Source: Pithys albifrons albifrons
Lineage: Eukaryota > Chordata > Aves > Passeriformes > Thamnophilidae
Assembly (NCBI RefSeq): GCF_047495875.1
Contig: NC_092463.1
Span: 4,163,057-4,227,056 of the forward strand
Length of the DNA: 64,000 nucleotides
Direction of reading: 5' to 3'
Shown: positions 33,174-45,691 of the stretch, in pieces
Layout of the letters: each line of letters starts with the position of its first letter
Numbering within the stretch: position 1 is the stretch's first letter
The notes under the pieces: model-generated
The model's input: the letters and a program-made list of their open reading frames with translations, nothing else
Told to the model about the DNA's origin: nothing
Databases searched by the model: none
Translations under genes and position numbers: made by a program

Positions 33174-33302
33174 ATATTATTGTTATTGTTATTATGATGA
33201 TTATGCTTATTGTTGTTGCTGTTGTTATTATTATTATTTATTATTATTATTGTTATTGTTATCATCATCATCATCATCATCATCATCACCATCATTAGTA
33301 TC
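33174..33302. repeat. Compound microsatellite (ATT/GTT)n-(ATC)n
   Basis: A TTATTG and TTATTA trinucleotide series changes at 33260 into a run of about 12 ATC units, then leads into a CR1 3' end at 33308. Confidence 0.92.
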
Positions 33303-33307
33303 AAATA

Positions 33308-33435
33308 GTTTGGGGTGAAAGGGACTTTAAAGACCATCTCATCCCATCCCTCTGCCATGGGCAGGGACACCTCCCACTATCCCAAGTTGCTCCAAGCCCT
33401 GTCCAACCTGACCTTGAACACTTCCAGGGATGAGG
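33308..33435 (-). mobile_element. CR1 LINE fragment next to a microsatellite
   Basis: AGTTTGGGGTGAAAGGGACT, then CATGGGCAGGGACACCTCCC and CTGTCCAACCTGACCTTGAA. The 3' tail octamers are replaced by the microsatellite. Confidence 0.85.
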
Positions 33436-33734
33436 ATTATTATTTTCTCTCTTCTTTTTGATGGAGCAAACAGAGAGGAAGAAGGAACAACTTGCTCAGT
33501 TCTCCCCTGTCAGAAGGTCCCAGAATGGTGAGGAAGGGCAGGATATGGTCCAGGCACCTGTGATGGTCCTGCTCACCTGCAATTATGTTTCCATAATTAT
33601 AATGGGAAATATTTGTGGACTTGGGTTATCTTCAAATCTTATTTTTTCCCTCATCTCATGTGAGTTTCAATGCTTGAGTAAATCAAGCTGCATTTTTTGC
33701 AATTGCTTTGCCTCCCTTTCATTACTCTGAGGAG
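33436..33734. other. Short intergenic gap
   Basis: Nothing recognised between two CR1 copies. Confidence 0.4.
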
Positions 33735-34055
33735 GCTCCAAGAAAGATGGAGAAGGACTTTGGACAAGGGCCTGGAGGGACAGGACACAGGGAATGGCTT
33801 CCCACTGCCAGAGGGAGGGTTAGATGGGATATTGGGAAGGAATTCTTGGCTGGGAGAGTGGGCAGGCCCTGGCACAGGGTGCCCAGAGAAGCTGTGGCTG
33901 CCCCATCCCTGGGAGTGTCCAAAGCCAGGTTGGACAGGGCTTGGAGCAACCTGGGACAGTGGGAGGTGTCCCTGCCCATGACAGGGGAGTGGAATTGGAT
34001 GGTCTTTAAGATCTCTTCCAAGCCCAACCATTCCAGGATTCTCTGATTCCACAAA
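33735..34055 (+). mobile_element. CR1 LINE, 5'-truncated
   Basis: GAGGGACAGGACACAGGGAA, GGGCAGGCCCTGGCACAGGG, GAAGCTGTGGCTGCCCCATC and the tail CCAACCATTCCAGGATTCTC appear in + orientation. Confidence 0.88.
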
Positions 34056-34632
34056 TTCCTGGCTGTGACCTGTGGTTCTGCCCAGCACCAACCACCTCAT
34101 TCCACTGCAAACCTTCCTGGGACCACACTGTAAACCTGGCCTGGGAACCATCTGAGTTAAACCAACCCTTTTCTCTTTTCTTGGCAGACTGATTTGAACC
34201 CTGTTCTGGCACTGGTTGTGTGCAGGAGCAGAACAAGCAGTGGTGGCAGCAGAGGGAGGAAAACTGCTCTTTTTGGGAACTAAAGGGATGGCAATGATGG
34301 TGTGAGACAGCAGGTCTGGGCTTGAATCTTTGCCCAGAAACATTATGAGGGCAAATGTCTGCAAAATCCCTGTTTACAAACCTGTTCCATGGTGAGTGAG
34401 GACCCCAAGTCCAAGACCCCAAGATGTGGCATCCATTGCTTGCTGCAGAACAGCCACTGAGGAGGAGCAACAGGGAATGATGGAATTGGAGTGCAGAGGG
34501 ACACAGTTCATGTATTAATAACCCTTGTTTCATGGTGGGCAAAGGGAGGGTGAGGTTGGTGCTGCACACCTGGCAGTTTCCTTCCTCCCGGATTTTTCCC
34601 AGTGCTCAGTTTTGCTGCTCTCTTTCGCAGGG
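34056..34632. other. Intergenic, nothing recognised
   Basis: No repeat or gene recognised. Confidence 0.4.
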
Positions 34633-35035
34633 ATCACGAAATCCTGGAATGGTTTGGGTTGATGGGATCTTATAGACCATCTTGTTCCAACCCCCTGCCA
34701 TGGGTAGGGACACCTTCCACTAGCCCAGGTTGTTCCAAGCCCTGTCCAACCTGGCCTTGAACACTTCCAGGGATGGGGCAGCCACAGCTCTGGGCATCCT
34801 GTGCTGGTGCCTCAGTAACCTCAAGAATTTCTTCCCAATATCCCATCTAACCCTGCCCTCTGGCAGTGGGAAGACATTCCCTCTTGTCCTGTCCCTTCAT
34901 GCCATTGTTCAAAGTGCCTCTCCAGCTCTCTTGGAGCCCCTTTAGGTACTGGAAAGGTCTCTAAATTCTTCTTGGAGTCTTCTTTCCTCCAGGCTGAACA
35001 ATCCCTGCTCTCTCAGCCTGTGTCAGAGGTGTGAT
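34633..35035 (-). mobile_element. CR1 LINE, 5'-truncated
   Basis: AATCCTGGAATGGTTTGGGT, CCATGGGTAGGGACACCTTC, TTGGAGCCCCTTTAGGTACT and CAGGCTGAACAATCCCTGCT in order. It is somewhat diverged, with a deletion around 34783-34800. Confidence 0.88.
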
Positions 35036-35069
35036 AAAGCCCTTGTGTCCCCATCCTGGGCATCTGCTG

Positions 35070-35130
35070 TGCTGCCCTGGATGATCTTTAAGGTCCCCAT
35101 CCAACCCAAACCAATCCATGACTATATATG
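35070..35130 (+). mobile_element. CR1 3' tail fragment
   Basis: GGATGATCTTTAAGGTCCCC then AACCCAAACCAATCCATGAC is the + strand CR1 terminus, in opposite orientation to its left neighbour. Confidence 0.7.
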
Positions 35131-36119
35131 TAGTTCCAGGAGGAGGCAGAACCCCCCATGCCGTGCCCTCCATCTTCTATTGGGCTGGGAATGGAGGTTG
35201 ATATTCTCCTGTGGATTCAAAGACAAGAGATTTTGTGGGTCTGTGCCCATGGAACCAAACTTCAGAAGTTCAGAAGGGTTTAGTTTGGGGATTTGGTATC
35301 AACTGTGCATTATGTGAGGTTCTGGCACCCCTGTCCCAATACCCCAATGTAGCTGTGGCCAACAGGACCAGCTTGGAAGGGACTTTGCTGCTCTGAAGGG
35401 ATTAAATATTCACTGAGCAGTGAGTGAAATGTCTCTGCTGCTGGAAAGCAGCATTTTAGTTTCTGAGATCCAGTCCTGAGAGGGCATTTTGGGGTAAAAA
35501 ATGCCATAAAGGCAAAGCAGGTGGTTTTGAATCCAAACAGGGGGTTTAGAGGAGGTTTTGCCCCAACAAATCATTGGTGATCTTGGATCATTGAGACACA
35601 AAAGGATGGGAATGTTGTTGAGGTCCCAATTTCCCTCTCATGGTCTGTCTCAGTGGGGTTCATGGAGTGATTCCTGCTGGACAATTCCAGCAAACCCCCC
35701 TGAGTCCCCTCCCAGGTCTGGAAATGAAATCTGAGCCAATTTCTCAGTGTCCCAACCCGGCACAGAAAGTGGCTGCTCCAAAATCAATCAGCCGTGGAGC
35801 AGAGGCGAGGAGATAGGAGAGGGGAGATTGGATTGAGGAGAGAGGGTGGACAAGACAGATGGGGGGGTGGGAAGGGATGAAATGGGCTGGTGGAAATCGA
35901 AGGGGAAAGGATGACAAGGACGCCAAGCTCACTAAAAAAGACAAAGTGCTGGGATTTTCCTGCAAGGAGCCGGGAATGAAACAAAATGCTGAGGAACAAA
36001 ACAAAACACTGAGGAACGTGTTGCACTGATGTTGGACACTTTGGGGGTGAGATGGGCTTTGCTGGGCACAGCACAGCAGGACTTGGCCTTCCTGTGGTCC
36101 CAGCCCAGCAGGAATAGTT
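35131..36119. other. Intergenic, nothing recognised
   Basis: A purine-rich section lies at 35800-35900. No gene or repeat recognised. Confidence 0.4.
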
Positions 36120-36600
36120 TTAATTTTTAATTAAGAAGCACTATAGCCCATCTATTAAATATGTTTTAAAGGGCTCCATCATAAATTAAGGTCAAAATGT
36201 AATTCTTAAATTCTCAGGCTGCGAGGAAGGATTTGCTTTATTGATCCTCTGCAGGATTTGTAGGAGCTCCCATCATTACTTTGACAGCTTTATCATAGAG
36301 TAATAGACTTCCTTTTAGATAATTGCCATGCCTACATTAAATTTCAATCTTCTGTTGGACCTGGATAATCACACTTGGATCATGTTTCTTTCTTTGGTCG
36401 TATATATGCAATAAACTTTGGATAACAGCACTAATTGTTTTAAGACTGTAATTTCAAGGCTTACAGAAACAAGTTCAGGGGTTAATTATGCAAGAAAAAT
36501 TCTGCCTTCAGCATCGATTGCAACACTTTTATAAGTAATGAACATCTATTTTATGGAAACCAAAAGCTGGGTAGGTGGTGTTGATACATAACAAGTGATT
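36120..36600. promoter_or_regulatory. Candidate conserved non-coding element
   Basis: About 480 bp of AT-rich, repeat-free DNA with several TAATTA/TTAATT homeodomain-type cores (for example near 36126 and 36483), in sharp contrast to the CR1-rich DNA on both sides. No open frame of note. Classified by texture only. Confidence 0.4.
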
Positions 36601-37604
36601 TAAAGTTGGTAAGTTTTATGTATCTCGTTGAAGTTTTATCTTTGTCCCACCCTTGTGCATCTCTGATGGGGCATGGAGGGTCCCCAAGGGCTGCCAGGAA
36701 GTGTCACCACTTTCCTTCCCCTGGGTATTTGAGCCTGTTAATTAGCCGTTATCATCAGAAACAAAGGCAGATTCCCAAGCAGGGGCAGGTGACGTTCCGG
36801 TCACCTCCGTGTCAGAGATATCTTGGCATCTCCCAGCCTGGAGCGATCTCTCCCTCCGGTCCCTGGTCATTAAAAGGGAATTCATTTCACCAGGCACTGA
36901 CGTAAGTAAACTCTGTGATTTGGGCTCTGTTATGACTGTTAACCAGCTAGATCTCCCTTTAATAGCTTATTTAAAGCCCTGGGCTGCTGACAGCGCCGTG
37001 ATGGATGGAGCTGTCAGCGCCCGCTCCCTTCCGAGAGGAGAGGAACATCTCTTAAACCAGGAGCTCTATAAATCAAAGGGATGAAAACCAGCCAGTGCAT
37101 TTTCCGGACAGGAGCGTCCTTCTCCCTGCAGAGTGGAACAGGCACTAAATTGAGGTTGGATTTATGGGGTCTGAGACCCCTTTCGACAGGTGTGTTCGCA
37201 GCTGGAATTGAAGGGAACAGGCACGGAGCGGCACAGCTGGACCGAGCGCTGCCTCCTCCGCAAACCTTGGGAACTCCAACCACACTCACAGCCCTTCTCT
37301 GGAAATCTCAAAGCAGCTTCTGGGCACAGGGAGCTGCTGCTTTTCCCCGTGGTCAGTGCTCCCAAAACCCCACGTGCTCCCTGGAGATGTGGAGGTTCAT
37401 CCTGCCTGTGCTGCCGGGAGGTTTGGCAGTGCTGGTGTGTCAGTGGGAAAAGAGCAGTGTAGTTTTGCACAGGGAGGTGGTTCTGCATCCTCCCTCATGA
37501 GGAAAACACAGACCTCTCATCCAGCCCACGGAGCTCAAGCAGAAAACAAACTCCTGGGCTTTTCCAGCCTCAAACCCACCACAGTATGTATGAGGTTGAG
37601 CCAA
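36601..37604. other. Intergenic with a CRE-like site and an 8-bp palindrome
   Basis: TGACGTAA at 36898-36905 matches a CRE/ATF-type site. CTGACAGC (36987-36994) and GCTGTCAG (37010-37017) form inverted arms around a 15-bp spacer and contain TALE-homeodomain TGACAG cores. The GC content rises towards 37260. Confidence 0.4.
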
Positions 37605-37752
37605 GCTGAGCCACCATCCCTGGAGGGATTTAAAAGATGTGTAGATGTGGCACCTGGGGACAAGGATTAGGAGGGAGCTTGTCAGTGGTGGGTTAATGTT
37701 TGGAGTTGATCTGAGAGGTATTTTCCAACCTTAATGATTCCATGATTCTGAA
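37605..37752 (+). mobile_element. Older CR1 3' end
   Basis: CCATCCCTGGAGGGATTTAA, GTGGCACCTGGGGACAAGGA and the terminus TTCCAACCTTAATGATTCCA then TGATTCT follow the classic chicken-type CR1 3' end rather than the abundant local subfamily. Confidence 0.85.
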
Positions 37753-38229
37753 ATACCAAATATTAGCAGGGTGGGTTGTTACAGCTTTGGGCTCTGCCAG
37801 GTTTGAGCCCGTGGTGGCACTACAGCCTTTTATCCATATTTTTCCGAGGCTGCCTTTCCCACAGAGCTGATGGATGGGAGCAGAGCCCACCCCACCCCCT
37901 GCAGATGGGTTATTGCAGCGCCTCAGTTTTGTTTAATATTGAAAGCTGTGCAGAGCACGGCTCTGACCTACATTGGAGCTCTTTGGGGGGAGGCTGAGGC
38001 GGGGTGGGGAGCAGCAGGCAGGGCCCTGCCTCGCCAGGCAGTGCTGCTGCTGTGATAAAATAATCATTTAGGGCTGGGAATTAACCCACTTAATCAGTAG
38101 TGCTCTTGGTTTGCTCCTCGGTGAGTGCTCAGAGGTGACTGGGGGGTGCACAGATCCTGCTGGGCCCCTGCGGTTCCCGGGGCTGATCCCATTCTCACCT
38201 CACTTCCAGGATTGCACCATGTTTAAACA
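37753..38229. other. Intergenic, nothing recognised
   Basis: GC-richer unique-looking DNA with G-runs at about 37982-38010. Confidence 0.4.
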
Positions 38230-38712
<483 letters not shown>

Positions 38713-39499
38713 ATTTTCCCATTTCTGTTGCTTTGCTGGGGCTCCACTTTATCAGCCCCTTTGGGAGAACCTGCCCTTCCTCACCAGGGAAGCAAAGGGT
38801 CCTTTGGATTTAAAGGATGGACTTATTTGAAAGCACACCCAAGGAGCTCTTTTTAGGTCAAAATATGCATTTTTAAACACTTCCCAACATCCCAGTCATT
38901 CACAAAGAGGTTTGGGTTGGACTTACAAACCCCAGTATGCTCCCACAGCCCCTCCAGGCTTGTCCTATATCCCTTGATCCTTCCCTTTGTGGAAGGAGGA
39001 GGCATTTTGTGCCATTGGGATGGCAGAGTGTGGCTCCTTGCTCGTCAGGTCCAGGGGATTCACGGCAGGGCTGTGGAAGGAAAAGGGAAAACTAGTGAGC
39101 CACATAATTAGTTTTTGCTCCAGTGATGAGTATCACTTGCAAACAGGTAATCTCAGCCCGAGCAGACTCTTCCATGATGCTCTTCCTAATGACTGATTGC
39201 AGCTTGGCTGCTCCTTTGCCTTCTAATAGGAACACAAACAGAGGGAGCTGCCACTGGAATAAACAGAGAATCTCACAACAAGAGCAGAGCCCTCCATTCA
39301 GGATCAGACACTCCCTCACATCCCCCGCAGCCCTTTGCAAACCCCCTTGCAAACCTCCAGCCCTCCCGTTGCCATCTGGGCAGCGCTGTTGGCCCTTCCA
39401 GCCTTCCCTGTGGATTGTTAATTCCAGTTTTCCTTTCCACAGCAATCTGCTTGTGGAATGGTGTCTGCTGGTAGGACCAGGGGTTGCAATCCAGGCATT
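38713..39499. other. Intergenic, nothing recognised
   Basis: No repeat or gene recognised. Confidence 0.4.
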
Positions 39500-39886
39500 A
39501 GACTGTTTAGCCTGAAGAAGAGGAGGCTCAGAGGTGACCTCATCACTGTCTAGAACTGCCTGAAGGGAAGTTCTGGCCAGGTGGGGGTTGGTCTCTTCTC
39601 CCAGGCACTCAGCAATAGGACAAGGGGGCACAGGCTCAAGCTCTGCCAGGGGAAATTGAAGTTGGAGAGCAGAAACAAATTCTTTGCAGAGAGAGTGCTC
39701 AGGCATTGGAATGGGCTGCCCAGAGAGCGGGTGGTTTCCTCATCCCTGGAGATTTTTAAATGCAGATTGGCCGTGGCACTGAGTGCCATGATCTGGTAAA
39801 GGGACTGGAGTTGGACTGAGGGTTGGACTTGATGATCTCAGAGGTCTTTTCCAACCCAATCGATTCTATGATTCTATTCTATGATT
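39500..39886 (+). mobile_element. CR1 LINE, 5'-truncated
   Basis: Starts in the [20 protein letters not shown] block and ends CGATTCTATGATTCTATTCT then ATGATTT. It carries the same short deletion after GGGGGCACA as the copy at 51487. Confidence 0.9.
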
Positions 39887-41189
39887 TCTACTCCAGTAAC
39901 TGGATGGTGGCAGTGTGTGGAATCAGAAGGGCTCTGTAATCTTGTTGGGCAATAATCCGGAGCGCGGCTCCCCCCGACCCCCGAGCTCAGACCTGCCCTC
40001 CTTTAAAGTGGGATTGAACAAGACTGGAAGAGCCAGCTCTGATGACTCTGGGGTTTGCAGGCAGGCACTGTGGAATAACAATAATAATTGGGGGAATGTT
40101 GTTTTGGGCATGAGTGGAGGAGCTTGGTATCAGAATGAGCCCCAGAGGCAGCTCTAGAGTATCCCCAGGTGGGATGGCGAGTGGTGCAGCTCTGTGGTCC
40201 ATTCCATAGTCCCCATGCCAGGAGCCTGAGGCTTCTCTTTTCCTCTCTCCCCATTCTGTTTTCTTACAGGCCATTTCTCCTTGGAGGATGAAGATCTGCC
40301 TGTTCCCATTGATATTTTAGGTGCTGAATTTCCACAGACAGGCTGTGCTTCTCCTTCCCCATCCTGGTCATGGATAATGGGGGTCACAGCTCAGTGAAGC
40401 CAGGGGTGCAGATGACCTTATTGAAATAACATCCAGGCGCTTCTTGGGTATTTAAAAATAGCAACACCAATAACTGTCTGTCTCTCCATAAAGCCTGGAG
40501 GGGAAGTAGCTTGATTAGTTTATGGATCTTCTCATTTATGTGTGAGTGACCACAGTGACCAGGGAGGGGATGGAGGAGGTCGGATGAGCAGGGAGAGACT
40601 GGGGAGGAGACACTGGGGAATAGACACTCCCTGGCCCTTCTGTGGGTTGTGGAGTGTCTGGATGGTGTCAGCACCTCTGGGTTTGTGTCCCCAAAGTGCC
40701 CTCAGAGGCTGGTGTTGGGCACGGAGCTGTGGATGGGTGGGAGCCTTTGGGGCACTGGGTTGTGTCACCGCCATCAGTATTGGGGACACAGGGACAGAGG
40801 AACAGGGAGAAGGATAAAAAAGGCAGGATTTTCTCAGCTGTGGCTGCTCAGTGCCAGCTTGTGATTTGTGATAGGTGGTTGGATCCACCCCCCACACTCC
40901 CATCCTGGTGTCCCTGCACCCAAACCCAATCCCCAGGGAAACTCTGTGGGGCAAACCTTGGGCTGCTCTTGGCTCTTTATGTGCCAGGGGAGAGTTGCTT
41001 TGTCTTCCTTCTCCAAACCAAAGTTGATAACATGGAGCAGATGATTTTGCAGACAGCAAATTCCAAATAAACCAGCAAAAGGGTAGAAGTGGGAAAAGCA
41101 GAAAGGAAGGTGCTGGGGCCCATCCATCCAGTGCTGGGAAGTGTTTGGGATACAGCAAATATGTCTCCTGATGGTCAGGGAGGGCCTGG
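39887..41189. other. Intergenic, nothing recognised
   Basis: The longest open frame (minus strand, 40532-41158) has no family resemblance. Confidence 0.4.
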
Positions 41190-41410
41190 CGATGTATTTT
41201 TTTTAAAGTGATTTATGCTCTAATCGGTCTTGAAGCTTCATTATTCCGAGCATTAGCGTGTCTGAGCCACTGGCCTTATTTGTTAATGTACTGAAAGCAG
41301 CAGCAGATGTGCTATTTTTCATCTGTGACCCCATCAGCTCGCTGATTCATATACTTCCATTTTCATTTCCCTGTCATTGATTTATTAATGATGTCTTACT
41401 TATCTGGGGC
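41190..41410. promoter_or_regulatory. Candidate conserved non-coding element
   Basis: AT-rich and repeat-free. It contains CTAATCGGTC, GAGCATTAGCG, a CATTGATTTATTAATGATG block near 41370-41395 and other homeodomain-type cores. Classified by texture only. Confidence 0.4.
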
Positions 41411-42834
41411 TCCTTTGGAGGGCTTCCATAGCCCAGCCCCCAGAGAGGTGCTGGAGGAGCCCTCTCCCCTCCCCAATATCCCATTTTCCAAACAGTATTC
41501 ATCCTTGTGGCTCCAGAGATTAGATGCTTTAATCATTTAGTAACTGAAACAACCTCGGTGGCTTGTACAATTTGTGGATAATTTGTCTGCTAAGAGAATA
41601 ACATCCCTCTTTCCCACTGCTGACAGGGTATCCCATCCTCCAGGGATGTATTTGGGCATGGCAGCACATGGGGTTTCCTTCCAGGAGCTCCATGGGATGC
41701 AGAGGGGGGATGTCCAGGCTGAGAAAAGGAACTGCTTTTCTCTCTTTTCTTTCCTCTCTGGGCTGGTCCAGCCTGGAAAAATCCCAGAGGTAGAATTTGT
41801 GGAAGAAGCTCAATTTCCTCCTTACTCTGAAAATCTGGTGAAGTGTTTGGTCAAATTGTGGGGAGCTTATATGGATTTCCTTGGTCAGGCAAACCCTTTC
41901 TACACTGCCTATTTAACCTGGGCTGTGCTGGATTAATGAGAAATTATTTATTTTATGCATTCTATTAAAACCCCCAAGTCTTTATTCCCACATCTCTCCT
42001 AACAGTGACCCCAGAGCAGATTACTGGTTTGCCTTTTCCTTGGAAGGGGATTTTCCTCCTGCCTCTGTCCCATTGATGAATCCCTTCTGGACAAACCCCC
42101 AAGCAGAGGGAGCTGCAGTGGGCTGGGAAAAAGCATGGCCAGCCCTATCCCATGGGATATCTGTCCATGGCTGCTGCCAAGCTCTTGGCACTCAGCATCT
42201 CTCCACCATTTTGCTCCTGACCCTTTTTTCTCTTGGAATCACACTTTGCTGAGCTGCCCAAAGTAAATTCTGCTCCTTCTTACTGAAAAATATAGTTTTA
42301 CTGAGCAACTCTGACCTCATGCTTTCTGAGCTTTTCAGAAAGCAAATTCTGCCATTAATCACTGTATAAAATCACTGGATTTGGGGAAGGTCACTCCAAG
42401 TTTATTCAAAGATCTTCTGTGCTTTTATTCACCAGCCCCAAAGCATCATCCCTCACCCCTATCAACTGCTCCTTGCTCCCACCTTCCCTGCTGGGAAATC
42501 CTCTCTGTTTCCAGCTGCTCAGCTGGATCCCTGGGGGAACTGTCTTTGCTTCTGAGGATATTTGAGGGATTTATGGTGTTGTTCCAGTAACTGATCCCTG
42601 AGCCTCAGATGTGCCAGAGATCTCGCTGCTCCATCCGATTGCTGCTTTGATTCCCAGCCTAGTTAACTCCTTGGCTCTTTGCAGGATAGTTGGCTCATGG
42701 TCCAGTATCTCAGCCTTTGCTGTAAGGCTGGCCCTCCTTATTTTTGCAGGATAAATAACATTTCCTGATGTTTTGGTGTTTTTTTCCTTTTGTTTTTTAT
42801 TTTTTTTTTCCTTTCCATCTTTCTCTCCTGATGA
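41411..42834. other. Intergenic, nothing recognised
   Basis: Unique-looking, T-rich towards 42780-42820. No gene or repeat recognised. Confidence 0.4.
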
Positions 42835-43000
42835 ATTTTACACGCTGATAAGAGACTTGCCAGACTGGAACCATCAGGTCTGTATTACATTATTGGCACT
42901 ATAGACAAGCCCTTGCTGTTTTATAAATGTAAGTACCTTTCCAAATCAATAAATCAACATTAATGTTGCTTTAAACTGCCACGACGCGGCGAGGGAATTT
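42835..43000. promoter_or_regulatory. Candidate conserved non-coding element
   Basis: AT-rich block with GCTGATAAGAG (GATA core), TTATTGGCA and AATAAATCAACATTAATG, followed directly by a small CpG cluster (ACGACGCGGCG, 42981-42991). Confidence 0.4.
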
Positions 43001-43127
43001 GCTGGGTAATTCTTTTGCTTCCTGGGTAATTTACTTTGTCTGTGTGAAATCCAGACATGTCAGGGGTGGGTCCTCACCTCAGTGTCCTGCATTTTCACCA
43101 GTGCCTTCTCCTAACGCTTGGATGTGG

Positions 43128-43190
43128 AGTCATGGAATGGTTTGGGTTAGAAGGGACCTTAAAGATCATCTTGTTCCAACTCCCTTTCAA
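43128..43190 (-). mobile_element. CR1 3' tail fragment
   Basis: AGTCATGGAATGGTTTGGGT, then GGGACCTTAAAGATCATCTT and GTTCCAACTCCC. Confidence 0.78.
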
Positions 43191-43479
43191 TTTTCTCCAT
43201 GTCCAGCTGCAGCTGGGCACTATGAGAGGGAAAAACGAATTATCTTGTGGGTTTGTTCTCTTTCAGAACGGAAAATATCCAATGCCACAACCAGGGATAA
43301 AACCCTTCCCCAAAGCCTCTGGGAGCACAAGTTCAGGAGGTGCTGTTCTCTTCCCCTGAGCAACCCTTGCCCACTTTCTAAGACTGCCCAAATCTGCACT
43401 GGAATGGAACAAAGGAACTCATTGTTTGGGTCAGAGCTGGGAATAATGCACAAGAGGCAGGAATAATGCCCAGGGGCTG

Positions 43480-43959
43480 GGAATAGAATCACTGAATCAT
43501 AGAATTGATTGGGTTGGAAAAGACCCTGAGATCATCAAGTCCAACCCTTGGGCCAACTCCAGTCCCTTTACCAGATCATGGCACTCAGTGCCACGGCCAA
43601 GCTCACCTTAAAAACCTCCAGGGATGGGGAATCCACCCCCTCTCTGGGCAGCCCATTCCAATGCCTGAGCACTCTCTCTGCAAAGAATTTTTTTCTGCTC
43701 TTCAACTTCAATTTCCCCTGGCAGAGCTTGAGCCCATCGTGCCCCCTTGTCCTATTGCTGAGTGCCTGGGAGAAGAGACCAACCCCCACCTGGCCAGAAC
43801 TTCCCTTCAGGCAGTTCCAGACAGTGCTGAGGTCACCTCTGAGCCTCCTCTTCTCCAGGCTAAACACCCCCAGCTCCCTCAGCCTCTCCCCACAGCACTT
43901 GTGCTCCAGTCCCTTCTCCAGCCTCGTTGCTCTTCTCTGGCCCTGCTCCAGCCCCTCAA
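43480..43959 (-). mobile_element. CR1 LINE, 5'-truncated
   Basis: Tail at left (AATCATAGAATTGATTGGGT); full C-terminal ORF2 block in reverse, open on the minus strand as far as [20 protein letters not shown]. Ends GCTCCAGCCCCTCAAT. Confidence 0.92.
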
Positions 43960-45582
43960 TAATGCCCACACTGAGTGGCCTGGGGAGCAGGATGCAGCCC
44001 ACCTGCCTCTCCCCCACTGTGAGGGCTCCTGAGCTAAAGCTGCCCACTTGGACACATCATAAAGACACGTTTGCACATTGACACAGCTCTTTCTCTGCTG
44101 GTTTTGTTGTCACTGGTTATTAAAGATTCTGCAGATGTGCAAATCTGTCTCTTTCTGCAAGGAAGAGACTTGTTCTGGGCTTGGGAGAGACTCAAACCCC
44201 AGTGACCTGCATGAACAACCCCTGCCCTGCTCTGGGGGAGCCAAGACCTCCCCCTCTGAGCTCACAAACCAGAATTATACCCTGGGTAGGAAACTTTCCC
44301 AGCTTCTTGTTTTCCTATAACATCTTGAAGACAAAGCATCCGAGACCCTCAGCCCTGGGAGCACCTCAGGCTCCCCTTCCCTTGTGTGGGGTGAAATGCA
44401 GCTGCTGTATCCCTGGGACACCTCACTACAGCCCTCCTGGTCCTTCAGGATTGGGGTGTGGATTAATCTCACACCTTTTACAATTTTCTTGCCCACAGGC
44501 AGTTTCTCCTTCCCTCCCTTTCTCCTTCCCTCCCTTCCAAAATTTGGGTTCTCCTTTTGGCTTCCCTGCTGTATTTTCTCTCCCACCATTTTGGCTGCTG
44601 GGATTTGGACTGGAAACACCTTCTATTTCTTTCCTCCTTTCTATTTTTTTTTTTACGTTTCCCTCGCCACTCTTTTTTCCTCCCTACTTACTCACAGCAT
44701 CGGTGCACAGGTTTGGGAAAATCCAGGCTTGGGCTGCCCTCTCTTGGCGTTGCTGAATATTGCAAAGAGCTAAACCTCCAGCTGGAAAAAAACCTCCCAC
44801 TTTCCTTGACAGCATCTTCCCTGCTCCAGCTCCCTTTCTGCACGATGGGAAGGGCTGAGTTAAAGCTCTTCCACCTCCACTTTCATTTCCCGGTGGTCAA
44901 ATTGCCTGTTCTGAGGTCAGGGACCACATTGCGGCTCCGTGATTGGGGCACATCTGTCTGCACAACTTCCCTAATGAGCCTTTTCACTCTCGTTTTGGCC
45001 CGACAGCAGCTCCGAAACGGCCCTCGGGGGAGTAATTAAGGTTTTTTTTTTCCCCAGAATTTGTGTATTTGACCTCCTGCTCCCCCCGCCGACGGTGGAA
45101 ATGGCTGCAGTGCACATGTGATAAGGCACGAAATGCCCCTGAGTCGTGATCAGCTCGATAGCGCTTGGCACGTCCTGAGGCTCCTCCTTGGCAGGTTGGC
45201 TGCTGGATCTCATCAGCCAGACGGAGCAAGGGCACAGCACAGAAGGTTATAAGCAAGTTTGGTTTTTTTAATATAAATTTGGTTTCTATTGATCTGGTTA
45301 ACATCTCTGCAGCCTGCTGGTTTTTCACTCTGCAAGGTGATGTGTTAGGTGGGGGCACAGATGCCACATCCTGACCTGGCCTGGGGAAGGGCTGTCTCCC
45401 AGCTTTGGAGGTCGTGGTTTGCTCTGCCATATCTCCAGTCTGCTGTGGTTTGGGTTTTGGGTTTTGGTTTTTTTTTTTTTGTTTTTTTTTTTTTTTTTTT
45501 AAATAGGAGGGCTTTGCTTTGCAGAGAAGAGGTTTGGGGGGTTGCTGCTGGCCAGGAGCATCTGGGTCACCTCACATGCTGC
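43960..45582. other. Intergenic, including a CpG-bearing block and a long T-run
   Basis: 44880-45240 is repeat-free with more CpG than usual (CCGCCGACGG, GTCGTGATCAGCTCGATAGCG) and may be regulatory. A T-run of about 33 nt broken by one G lies at 45468-45500. No gene recognised. Confidence 0.4.
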
Positions 45583-45691
45583 CATACTTGGAGCAACCTG
45601 GGATAGTGGAATGTGTCCCTGCCCATGGCAGGAGCAGGAATTGGATGATCTTCCAAGTCCTTTCCAACCCATACAATTCTATGATTCTATG
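45583..45691 (+). mobile_element. CR1 3' end fragment
   Basis: CTTGGAGCAACCTGGGATAG, CCTGCCCATGGCAGGAGCAG, then TTTCCAACCCATACAATTCT and ATGATTCTATG. Confidence 0.85.

Noticed and set aside
43462..43970. Target-site duplication AATAATGCCCA around the 43480 CR1
   Set aside because: The left copy is separated from the CR1 tail by about 9 bp and the word also occurs in a local near-repeat, so chance is likely.
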